A stretch of DNA of 20,798 nt from a virus, in IMG/VR virus record IMGVR_UViG_3300035034_002788, positions 1 to 20,798 of that record; one strand, written 5' to 3'. The translations under genes were made by a program, and so were the position numbers. The notes under the pieces are model-generated. The model was given only the letters and a program-made list of their open reading frames with translations, made no database searches and was not told the DNA's origin. Within the stretch, counting starts at the first letter, position 1; each line of letters opens with the position of its first letter. Below are positions 7,553 through 14,409 of the stretch, piece by piece.

Positions 7553-7592
7553 GGGAATAAATGGGAACAAACGGGAACAAATGGGAATAATT
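7553..7592. repeat. Four tandem 10-base repeats, GGGAAYAAAY type
   Basis: GGGAATAAAT, GGGAACAAAC, GGGAACAAAT and GGGAATAATT follow one another without gaps. The 10-base period places each GGG on the same face of the helix, as expected for a cooperatively bound regulator or a bent upstream element. The array ends 41 bases before the first structural start codon. The purine-rich GGGAA could also look like repeated ribosome-binding sequence, but it is too far from the start at 7634. Confidence 0.7.
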
Positions 7593-7633
7593 AAAGACTT
7601 CTCAACACCCCTGGTATTTGTGATTTTAATTAC

Positions 7634-7900
7634 ATGCCAACCACTACTGGAGGAGAAACCATATCCGAACGCCTTACTCGTCTTCGCATCGGGCTTACTC
7701 GTGTGCAAGCTACGATTGCGCGTTCAGAAAACAATGGATCATCCTTTAATATCGGTGGAGCGCAAGTTTCTCAAGTTGCTTACGAACATGCCATCCGTCG
7801 TGAAAAGACGTTAGAATCTGAAATCCACCGTTTAGAAGCTCGTCTCACTGGTAGTCGATCAACTGGCCGCCTCGCCCAAACCATCACGCAAATCAATTGA
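7634..7900 (+). CDS. gpW-like head-tail joining protein
   Basis: An 88-residue protein between the terminase and portal genes, the position of gene W in lambda. Two helical, charged segments (SERLTRLRIGLTRVQATIARSE and EHAIRREKTLESEIHRLEARL) flank a short NIGGAQVSQVAYE hairpin-like region, the same helix-beta-helix order as gpW and its relatives. Such proteins seal the filled head at the portal and accept the tail. It is the first gene after the regulatory gap and its stop overlaps the portal start (TGATG). The leader (TTTTAATTACATG) has no Shine-Dalgarno. Confidence 0.72.
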   Translation: MPTTTGGETISERLTRLRIGLTRVQATIARSENNGSSFNIGGAQVSQVAYEHAIRREKTLESEIHRLEARLTGSRSTGRLAQTITQIN

Positions 7901-9447
7901 TGGTATCCGCAGCGAAAAAGCCCAATGCAGCGCTCAACACAGCGCCATCACAGCGCAACACTGTCACGTTCGCGCCTTCCTACTACGATTCTGCCACCAC
8001 TGATGGTACCCGAGATTACGGGTCCTTTGGTTCCTCCGTATTTGAAGACCTTCACTTCACTGGTGCCGTCCGCTCGATGACGATTGCGCGGCTTCGTCGC
8101 GAGATCCGCAACAATCCATATCTCGCCGGTATAGTAAACAAATACCCCGAAGCCGTTGGATTCTCAAGCATGCGTTCGCGCACATCGGACAAAAAGTACA
8201 ACGAACAAAAAGACCTTTTCTGGTATCGCTACTCCAAGCGCGTCACTGCATCTGGAGACTCATTGCGCACTGTCGAAGAAATCATTCTTCGCGAATTGCT
8301 CATTGCTGGTGAAGTATTCTTCATCCTACAACGATCGGGACAAGTTCAAATGGTTCCTTCCGAGTTTTGCGGATCGCCAGTAGATGTTCTGGAGAATAAG
8401 GAAATGAATGGAATCGTTTATAACGATTCCTCCAAGCCAGTAAAATACCGCTTTGGAAGGATGACACCCTTTGGCTCCATCGATTTCTCCGAAGGAAATT
8501 CCACTTTAGTTGATTCGAAGTTTGTGTTTCATATCTACCATAAAGATCGCGTCCTCATGGGGCGCGGTCTTCCCACTTTACTACCATCCCTCCAGACTGC
8601 GCGCGACCTCTACGAAATCACCCGCGCCAAGACTAAGCAGATCAAAGATGTTTCACGAATCACGGGAACAATCACTACGGATATCCAATCGAATGGAAAT
8701 CTAGGAAATTTCAGTTTGCCCAATTTCGATCCTGAAACCGCCCGCGAGCCCACCGCCGAAGATGGCGAGGCACCAGCCGATGCCCAAAACACCGAGCCGG
8801 TCAAAATCGAGCTCAAAGAAAACACCTTCGTCGGACTCGCTCCAGGCGAAAAGCTCGACATCATAAAAAGCGAATACAACGCCAGCGATTACAAAGAGCT
8901 GATCATGCTCATGCTCCATGCCATCGCTTCGCCTGTTGGTCTCCCCGTAGAGCTTTGGTTTAGCGGATTAGGAGATGTCAACTACAGCGGATTCAAAGGA
9001 CTTGGCACCCAATGGAATGGCCGACGTCGCTACCTCCTTCAGCTCATGGAGGAGAAATTCCTTAATCGCCTCCAATTCTGGCGCATCTCCAAAGCGCAAA
9101 ACGAAGGGGATCTTCTCGCAAATCCTGATCAAGATGAAGACCTCATCGAGTGGTCATGGAAACGCACCGCCGTACTCGATGACGAAAAGCAAGCCAAGAG
9201 CAACAAAACCCGCCTCGAAATTGGTCAATCCACCGTCGCTGACCTATGGGAAGAAGATGGTCTCTACGCCGAAGAAGTCTTTGAAAAGCGCAAACAGCTT
9301 TATTTCAAAGCGCTCGTAGCATCCGGAGAACTCGAAGAGGGAGCTGATACTTCAAAAATCAAAGTGCCAATGAGTTTCCTCCTCAAAAACGAAATTTCAA
9401 CCAAACCAAATCAAGGAACGGAACCTGTCCCCGTCAAATCGGAGTAA
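7900..9447 (+). CDS. Portal protein, lambda gpB family
   Basis: A 515-residue portal protein, the dodecameric ring at the capsid vertex through which DNA passes. Family features include IRNNPYLAGIVNKYPEAVG near the N-terminus, the HIYHKDRVLMGRGLPTLLPSLQTARDLYEITRAKTKQIKD segment, and ASPVGLPVELWFSGLGDVNYSGFKGLGTQW, which corresponds to the conserved PYELLLGDxxxxNYSSxR region of lambda-type portals. I prefer the ATG at 7900, which shares one base with the gpW-like stop, over the in-frame TTG at 7897. The C-terminus is acidic and Lys/Glu-rich, as usual. Length is close to lambda gpB (533). Confidence 0.9.
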   Translation: MVSAAKKPNAALNTAPSQRNTVTFAPSYYDSATTDGTRDYGSFGSSVFEDLHFTGAVRSMTIARLRREIRNNPYLAGIVNKYPEAVGFSSMRSRTSDKKYNEQKDLFWYRYSKRVTASGDSLRTVEEIILRELLIAGEVFFILQRSGQVQMVPSEFCGSPVDVLENKEMNGIVYNDSSKPVKYRFGRMTPFGSIDFSEGNSTLVDSKFVFHIYHKDRVLMGRGLPTLLPSLQTARDLYEITRAKTKQIKDVSRITGTITTDIQSNGNLGNFSLPNFDPETAREPTAEDGEAPADAQNTEPVKIELKENTFVGLAPGEKLDIIKSEYNASDYKELIMLMLHAIASPVGLPVELWFSGLGDVNYSGFKGLGTQWNGRRRYLLQLMEEKFLNRLQFWRISKAQNEGDLLANPDQDEDLIEWSWKRTAVLDDEKQAKSNKTRLEIGQSTVADLWEEDGLYAEEVFEKRKQLYFKALVASGELEEGADTSKIKVPMSFLLKNEISTKPNQGTEPVPVKSE

Positions 9448-9451
9448 TATC

Positions 9452-11593
9452 ATGGACCCTAAAAACAAAACTCAATCGCCTTCGAAACAAGAGCCTAAAT
9501 CCTTTCACCTTCAGCCTGGAGTCAAATCCTTCGTCGTAGATCGTGAAAACAACAAACTCACCGAAGTCGTCATTCTTGCGGGAAACCGAGAAGCCAAAGG
9601 CCATGGAATTTATATTGATGCGACCACATTGCAGTCTGCTCTCGATAGTGTCACTGAAAAAGGTGGCCAATTAAAAGCCTACTACACTCACGATCATCGC
9701 GGGGCAGGTGTGTCATGGATTAATAACTACACCGAAGAATCCGCCTCAGAGCTTAAGATCCCTGGCTTCTTCTCTAATTTCCGAATTCAAAACGATCAGC
9801 TCATCGCTGGTGAATTCGAATTCTACGAATCCTTCTCCAATTCCAATCCAGAGATCGTCAGTCAGATCCTCGAAATGGCTGAAAAGACACCTAACCTTCT
9901 CTCGCAATCCATCGAATCTTGGGGATATGCCGTTTACGTAGATACCGATGGCACCGAATACCAAACTCGCCCCGAAGATACCGAGCTTCAATACGAGGGA
10001 ATGCCCGCATTCCGAATCACCGATCTATACTCCTCCGCATTCGTTGCCGATGGAGCTGCCACCGATGGCCTCTTCGCCAAGTTGAGCTCCGCCTTCGGTA
10101 AGAAGAATCGCGAAGAGACTCTTTCCCTCTTCCGCGAAGCGTTTGGTACCTGGGCAAAAGAAAACCAATCCGAATTTTCAAATGAAAACCATAAACCAAA
10201 AAATATAATGAACGAAAAAATCAAAGCCCGCTTTGGGACGGATCGAGACCGCATGGCGCGGGCCTTGATGCTCCATGTAGAAAAACCCGATCTCGACCTC
10301 GATCAGATCGAATCCGCTCTTAAGGAAGAAGACAAAGATAAAGAGATCGCATCTCTGAAATCCAAAATCACTTCCTTAGAAGCCAAAACCAAGGAAGATT
10401 CTTCCAAGGATCACGAGTTAAAACAGCTCCAAGCTCGTTTCGAAAAACTCAAAACATCTGGAACAGAGAAAGAAGTCGATCTCGGTGCAGGTGCCGAAGG
10501 AGGTCAATCGCCTTCCGGAAGAACGTACTCTGGAGTTTCATTGAAGATTGCTCAACAGCGTGCCAAAGAAGGCCGTCAATTTGCCATCACGGGACCAGCC
10601 GATCTTTGGACTCCTGAACAATGGATACAAGGAATGCCTGAAGTATCCTTACGCTCAACAGAATTGATGCGCTCAGGGGTCATTGTTACGGGTGCGCAGT
10701 TTGATAGCATCGCTAATGGTGGAGGCGTTCAAGGGAATGTTCCTTTCTTCGCTGAGCCTGATCACGACGATGAGCCTCAAGTCGCGGGAACAGGTCCTAC
10801 CAAAAACGGGATCACTTCTGGTACGATGATCGCTCCGATCCTCAATCGCGTAAACACAATTGGCGCTGAAGCATTAGCTGGAGCTGTTTCCAATAGTGAT
10901 CCTATCGGATTCGGTATGCAGATCGCCGGTGGCCTTCGCATGCGTAATCGCCAAAAAACTCTTATCAACATCCTTCGTGGATTGTTTGGTGTGGGTTCAG
11001 GTGCATTCGATACATTGCGTCAAGCCAGTTTCGTTGAAACTGTTGGAAGCCAAACTGCTGATCATTTCATCGATCGTGATTTATTCATCGATGCTCAAGG
11101 ATTACTTGGTGAGGCCAAATCCAAGCTTTCAAACGGCGGAGTCATCATGATGCACTCCAACATTGAATCAGCTTTAAGCAAGCAAGATGGCCAGATCACC
11201 ACGATCAAGGATTCTGAAGGCAAGCCAATGCTCAAGCTTTATAACAACTTGATTATCATCCTCAACGATTCCCTTGTCCGAGCAGGAAGCACAAGTGGTT
11301 TAGTTTACGATAGCTACATCTTCGCTCCTGGATCCATTGCAATGGGTGATAAGCCACAGACCAACAAGATTGGAGATGTCGCTCACTTAGTTGCCGATGT
11401 CGATTACAATGCAAACGATGCCACCATCTACGATCGTAATCGTTTCGTTATACATCCAATGGGCGCGAAATGGACAGGTACTCCAGGCGGTCAATCTGCA
11501 AGCAATGCTGAATTAGCCACTGAAGGAAACTGGGATCTTGCTTACGGCGATGTAAAGAGCGCCGGAGTCGTTCAAATCGTCACCAACGGTTAA
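9452..11593 (+). CDS. Prohead protease-scaffold-major capsid protein fusion
   Basis: One 713-residue frame carries three head functions. Residues ~20-220 look like an HK97-type (U35) prohead protease: His80 in YYTHDHRGAG and a serine in LLSQSIESWG (Ser151 or Ser153) are the likely catalytic pair. Residues ~255-345 are a charged coiled coil (for example KDKEIASLKSKITSLEAKTKE), suited to a scaffold. Residues ~350-713 are the coat protein, with FAITGPADLWTPEQWIQGMPE and RRN-like helical and beta segments, ending GDVKSAGVVQIVTNG. An internal ATG at 10208 (codon 253) would yield scaffold plus coat alone. Protease cleavage presumably frees the coat. The fusion is read directly; the residue assignments are inferred. 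Confidence 0.85.
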   Translation: MDPKNKTQSPSKQEPKSFHLQPGVKSFVVDRENNKLTEVVILAGNREAKGHGIYIDATTLQSALDSVTEKGGQLKAYYTHDHRGAGVSWINNYTEESASELKIPGFFSNFRIQNDQLIAGEFEFYESFSNSNPEIVSQILEMAEKTPNLLSQSIESWGYAVYVDTDGTEYQTRPEDTELQYEGMPAFRITDLYSSAFVADGAATDGLFAKLSSAFGKKNREETLSLFREAFGTWAKENQSEFSNENHKPKNIMNEKIKARFGTDRDRMARALMLHVEKPDLDLDQIESALKEEDKDKEIASLKSKITSLEAKTKEDSSKDHELKQLQARFEKLKTSGTEKEVDLGAGAEGGQSPSGRTYSGVSLKIAQQRAKEGRQFAITGPADLWTPEQWIQGMPEVSLRSTELMRSGVIVTGAQFDSIANGGGVQGNVPFFAEPDHDDEPQVAGTGPTKNGITSGTMIAPILNRVNTIGAEALAGAVSNSDPIGFGMQIAGGLRMRNRQKTLINILRGLFGVGSGAFDTLRQASFVETVGSQTADHFIDRDLFIDAQGLLGEAKSKLSNGGVIMMHSNIESALSKQDGQITTIKDSEGKPMLKLYNNLIIILNDSLVRAGSTSGLVYDSYIFAPGSIAMGDKPQTNKIGDVAHLVADVDYNANDATIYDRNRFVIHPMGAKWTGTPGGQSASNAELATEGNWDLAYGDVKSAGVVQIVTNG
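10208..11593 (+). CDS. Probable internally initiated scaffold-capsid protein
   Basis: An in-frame ATG at codon 253 of the fusion gene is preceded by CCATAAACCAAAAAATATA, the same A/T-rich, Shine-Dalgarno-free leader seen before other genes of this phage (254, 11694, 13805, 18785). Translation from here gives 461 residues starting MNEKIKARFGTDRDRMARAL, that is the coiled-coil scaffold plus coat domain without the protease. Making many more coat than protease copies is needed for a capsid; lambda solves it with a nested start (C/Nu3). The leader is seen; its use is inferred. Confidence 0.5.
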   Translation: MNEKIKARFGTDRDRMARALMLHVEKPDLDLDQIESALKEEDKDKEIASLKSKITSLEAKTKEDSSKDHELKQLQARFEKLKTSGTEKEVDLGAGAEGGQSPSGRTYSGVSLKIAQQRAKEGRQFAITGPADLWTPEQWIQGMPEVSLRSTELMRSGVIVTGAQFDSIANGGGVQGNVPFFAEPDHDDEPQVAGTGPTKNGITSGTMIAPILNRVNTIGAEALAGAVSNSDPIGFGMQIAGGLRMRNRQKTLINILRGLFGVGSGAFDTLRQASFVETVGSQTADHFIDRDLFIDAQGLLGEAKSKLSNGGVIMMHSNIESALSKQDGQITTIKDSEGKPMLKLYNNLIIILNDSLVRAGSTSGLVYDSYIFAPGSIAMGDKPQTNKIGDVAHLVADVDYNANDATIYDRNRFVIHPMGAKWTGTPGGQSASNAELATEGNWDLAYGDVKSAGVVQIVTNG

Positions 11594-11616
11594 TCTCTCA
11601 CTACTCCCATATAACA

Positions 11617-11654
11617 CTGGAGCAGGGGGTTCGATTCCCCCGCTCCAGCTTTTT
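11617..11654 (+). terminator. tRNA minihelix-like hairpin with T-run
   Basis: CTGGAGC (11617-11623) pairs with GCTCCAG (11642-11648), and GGGGG (11625-11629) with CCCCC (11637-11641), around a 7-base loop TTCGATT. One A is bulged. Five T residues follow (11650-11654). Functionally it fits an intrinsic terminator or attenuator after the capsid gene. It also matches exactly the acceptor stem plus T-arm of a tRNA: 7 bp, 5 bp and the TTCGAWT loop, with no D or anticodon arm. It may be a captured tRNA or tmRNA 3' end. Confidence 0.75.
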
Positions 11655-11693
11655 AAACGAGCCCGTATATTTTAATTCAAATCTTTCAATCCA

Positions 11694-12038
11694 ATGAGTA
11701 AATCAAACACCAAGGAAAAGCCTTCCAAAAAAGCGGAAACCGCTTCCGAAGAAGGAAATTCCAAAGCGCTCACCAAAGAGCAAAATTACGCAGCCGCGCA
11801 AAAGAAATCCGCTGCGGAAATTGCTAAGAAGAAAGCCGCTTTGGTCAAATTTCGCAGTGAGACCGGTCGAATCAACAAGATCCAGACTCTCAAAGCCCGC
11901 GAAATACGCCTCCGTGCAAAATTAGTCGATCCCGATATCCGTCGCCTTCATGGAGAATTCGTTTCTGCCCAAGCTGAAAACAAAGCCCTCAAGAAGGAAA
12001 ACGCCGAGCTCAAAGCAGCGCTCGAAGCCAAGAAATAA
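11694..12038 (+). CDS. Small basic coiled-coil protein of unknown function
   Basis: A 114-residue, very Lys/Ala/Glu-rich protein. The N-terminal ~30 residues are hydrophilic and probably disordered (KEKPSKKAETASEEG). The rest is predicted helical, and the final segment (VSAQAENKALKKENAELKAALEAKK) is a clear heptad coiled coil. It lies between capsid and connector genes, where many phages encode head decoration, head completion or assembly factors, but I recognise no family. The ATG at 11694 has an A/T-rich leader (TTTAATTCAAATC) and follows the hairpin at 11617-11654, which may lower its expression relative to the capsid gene. Confidence 0.7.
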   Translation: MSKSNTKEKPSKKAETASEEGNSKALTKEQNYAAAQKKSAAEIAKKKAALVKFRSETGRINKIQTLKAREIRLRAKLVDPDIRRLHGEFVSAQAENKALKKENAELKAALEAKK

Positions 12039-12041
12039 TCT

Positions 12042-12350
12042 ATGGACCACGCTGATCTCAAAACCCAAGTCGCTGGCTGTTTAGAATACGCTGGAGAAAG
12101 CTACACTTTCGGAGTGGTTACTTTCTCAGGTGTGCTCAAACGTGTCGCGATCGAGGATTTGGGATTAGAAGTCGATAGTGCTCAAGATGGCTTTATCTTC
12201 ACTTATGCAAAATCCGAATTAGTCACACAGCTCAAAGTCGGATCCATCATCACCTCCGCCGCTGGTACCCGTTACCGCGCAATCAAGCCACCCTCGCTTC
12301 ATCCTACTTCCGAAACAATCGAAGTTGTTATGGAGGAAATCTCACTGTGA
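12042..12350 (+). CDS. Head-tail connector, possibly gpFII-like
   Basis: A 102-residue mostly beta protein. The pattern GVVTFSGVLKRVAIEDLG, then FTYAKSELVTQLKVGSIITSAAGTRYRAIKPPSL, resembles the gpFII/head-tail stopper fold, where a strand-rich core carries a conserved 'L..G..I...G..Y.V' stretch. Such proteins sit between the gpW-like ring and the tail. It lies after the capsid gene and overlaps the next gene by four bases (GTGA), as small connector genes commonly do. Sequence similarity is weak, so the call leans on pattern and gene order. Confidence 0.55.
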   Translation: MDHADLKTQVAGCLEYAGESYTFGVVTFSGVLKRVAIEDLGLEVDSAQDGFIFTYAKSELVTQLKVGSIITSAAGTRYRAIKPPSLHPTSETIEVVMEEISL

Positions 12351-13264
12351 ATATCCGAGGCGAAGTAAAAAGCGCGATGGCCGATTTCGACAATGCGATG
12401 GGAAGCTATATAGCTTTATCGCGGAGATCACCCGCTGAAGTTGTCGCTCAAAAAGGAGGACAAATACTCATGGGTAACAACAATCCACCGTTCCCTGGAT
12501 TATTTGAAACTCTCAAAAAGCTATCGCCGAAAGAGGGAGCGATCACCCAAGATCGTTTATCCGTGCTCGGGACCACAGCGCGGGGAAATCGCCGTCCTGT
12601 CAAAATCCGTCCTCGTTCCTACAAACGTGCCGAAGATCTTCTCGCAGGTCGCAAATCTGCATTAGTGTCCATCGCGCGCCCTGGAGGAAAAGTCTCCGTG
12701 CGGCAGGTGCGTTACCGAAAGCGCGGAACCAAACGGATCACCAATCGTTCCAATCGCGGAGGAATTGTCCGCGTCAATCGCCGTTCCGATGCCCTCGCTG
12801 GCTCCGGAGATCGTTTGCTCAATCTCGTTTCCTTATCCATCGCCCTCGAATTACAATATCGCGAGCAAGGAAGGGGATATATTGCGGTATCATTCCTACC
12901 TAAAAAGTATCGATCGATGCTCGGGAAGGTCCGTGCCGATATTCGTAGAGATGCTGATAGATATCGTCAAAACAAGGTCGATATGAATAAAGCGCTTCAA
13001 GGTGGAATCCAATCCTTCACGAGCAATGAAAGCATGCGTAATGCGAAAGGGGATGAACTCGGTCGCGTCTCATTTACCACAAATGGCCAAGGAGCCGCCT
13101 TGCGCATTCAAGGATTCACACCGCCACAAGAACGCGCCGAAGTAGATTCCGCAGTTGCTCAAGTGTTGCACCACGTTCGCGCTGATACCATGGTGTATAT
13201 CGATCGCAAACTCGCCCGTGATCGCACCCATAGCATGAGTAAACTCAAAGGAGGTTTACGCTAA
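12347..13264 (+). CDS. Putative minor tail / head-tail completion protein (gpZ position)
   Basis: A 305-residue very basic protein (long runs such as RQVRYRKRGTKRITNRSNRG) in the slot of lambda gene Z, between the connector and tail-terminator genes. The GTG start at 12347 overlaps the previous stop by 4 bases and has GGAGG at about 12332-12336. Residues ~100-160 are strongly Arg/Lys-rich and could bind nucleic acid or a negatively charged partner. The C-terminal ~80 residues are mixed alpha/beta (ELGRVSFTTNGQGAALRIQGFTPP). No diagnostic motif identifies it; the role is inferred from order. Confidence 0.5.
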   Translation: MNIRGEVKSAMADFDNAMGSYIALSRRSPAEVVAQKGGQILMGNNNPPFPGLFETLKKLSPKEGAITQDRLSVLGTTARGNRRPVKIRPRSYKRAEDLLAGRKSALVSIARPGGKVSVRQVRYRKRGTKRITNRSNRGGIVRVNRRSDALAGSGDRLLNLVSLSIALELQYREQGRGYIAVSFLPKKYRSMLGKVRADIRRDADRYRQNKVDMNKALQGGIQSFTSNESMRNAKGDELGRVSFTTNGQGAALRIQGFTPPQERAEVDSAVAQVLHHVRADTMVYIDRKLARDRTHSMSKLKGGLR

Positions 13265-13761
13265 TGGACTTCCGAGAAGCATACAATGCCCTCAAAGCCG
13301 CGCTCGTTGCCGATGCATGGATCGTCGCCAATTCCGTACCCGTTATCGATGGGATTCACGCAAACATGGCCATTGATGATTTAGCAAGGGAATACGCCAC
13401 CACTTTTTCAGAAAACAATTTCACCATCGTCATCGAGCACCCTGGAGCCGCCACTTTAGAAGATGCCGAAAGAATCGGATTCTTAGTAAGCAATTTCGCG
13501 ATCATCATGGTCGAGAATCCCGCTTATCGATCGGGAGTATCGCCCATCGATCCATTGGCCGCCGTCTTTGAGGTGGCTTCTGCTGCATTTGGAAAGCCTG
13601 TCGAATCAGGAGGACGCAATGTATTTAAACTAGCTCAGAAATTCTACAGCTATGCCGGAGAAGCCAGAAGTCACCTTTACCACCGTTTCAATTACACCAT
13701 CGGAATTCAGCTTCCCGCCAAGACTCTCTCCGCTACCAGAGCACAACCACAAGCCGTTTAA
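13264..13761 (+). CDS. Putative tail terminator protein (gpU-like position)
   Basis: A 165-residue alpha/beta protein located just before the tail-tube gene, where tail terminator proteins normally lie. These proteins cap the growing tail tube and join it to the head. The sequence has an N-terminal helix (FREAYNALKAALVADAWI), strands such as NNFTIVIEHPGA and NFAIIMVENPAY, and a C-terminal strand NYTIGIQLPA, the helix-strand order of gpU-like folds. The ATG at 13264 shares one base with the previous stop (TAATG) and GGAGG lies about ten bases upstream. Assignment rests on size, predicted fold and order. Confidence 0.55.
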   Translation: MDFREAYNALKAALVADAWIVANSVPVIDGIHANMAIDDLAREYATTFSENNFTIVIEHPGAATLEDAERIGFLVSNFAIIMVENPAYRSGVSPIDPLAAVFEVASAAFGKPVESGGRNVFKLAQKFYSYAGEARSHLYHRFNYTIGIQLPAKTLSATRAQPQAV

Positions 13762-13804
13762 TCAATCTCAACCACATCACCATTTAACTTAAAATAATAG
13801 AACA

Positions 13805-14380
13805 ATGAATACAGCCGCACGCATACTCTCAATACATGCATGGTTTGCTCTAACAGGCATATCATACGTCACTCCATCATCAGGCACAGTTTCCCGCGCC
13901 GTTAAACCGCCTGCCGATGCAGCCGATGCGACACCTCTCGATGTGTGGTTCAATTTAGGAATCATCGAATCAGGTGATACCGAAGCCGGTCCTGGAAATG
14001 TCGTCGAAATCTGGAAGCCAAATCCTGGAAAAAACGTACTTTACCAAGAGATCGAAACAAAGCCACAGATGAAAATCATGCTTACCTGCAAGGAAGGCCA
14101 TGCTCTTTTTTATCAAGCGCTTTATGGTACCCTTGCCCTCTCTCTCGATCCCACCGCTACCGCGATTCAGTTCAATCCGATGGAGGGTAAATTCATTCTC
14201 GAAGGCTGGCTCAAAACCCAAGCCTACGATTCGAATGACGTCCTCGTTGAATCTTGCGATGTCTATGGAGGAATCCGAGTGAGCGCAAGTTTTGGCCGCA
14301 ACGGGGAAAACGTCGATTATAGTTTGGAGCACAAAGTATGGCACTCCGATTATAATACCGGAGTCCTTCTTCCCTCATAA
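13805..14380 (+). CDS. Major tail tube protein
   Basis: A 191-residue beta-rich protein in the tail-tube (gpV) position. The core reads TPLDVWFNLGIIESGDTEAGPGNVVEIWKPNPGKNVLYQEIETKPQMKIMLTCKE, a strand-turn-strand layout like phage tube proteins, which polymerise as stacked hexamers around the tape measure. The C-terminal part (GVYGG-like IRVSASFGRNGENVDYSLEHKVWHSD) adds more strands. It is preceded by a 43-base gap with an A/T-rich leader (TTAACTTAAAATAATAGAACA) and no Shine-Dalgarno, as for other highly expressed genes here. No extra Ig-like domain is present. Confidence 0.68.
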   Translation: MNTAARILSIHAWFALTGISYVTPSSGTVSRAVKPPADAADATPLDVWFNLGIIESGDTEAGPGNVVEIWKPNPGKNVLYQEIETKPQMKIMLTCKEGHALFYQALYGTLALSLDPTATAIQFNPMEGKFILEGWLKTQAYDSNDVLVESCDVYGGIRVSASFGRNGENVDYSLEHKVWHSDYNTGVLLPS

Positions 14381-14409
14381 TCCAATTTTAGTTAAAGCGT
14401 ATAGAAATC

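Noticed and set aside
7499-7708. 69-codon minus-strand frame over the regulatory gap and start of the gpW-like gene
   Set aside because: It runs through the decamer repeats and hairpin, has no ribosome site that I can see and opposes the operon.
9988-10254. 88-codon minus-strand frame inside the protease-capsid gene
   Set aside because: Shadow of a strong + strand gene with no support of its own.
11576-11650. Complete tRNA gene ending at the T-arm-like hairpin
   Set aside because: No D arm, anticodon arm or distant acceptor strand exists; the 5' acceptor half is directly beside the T-arm.
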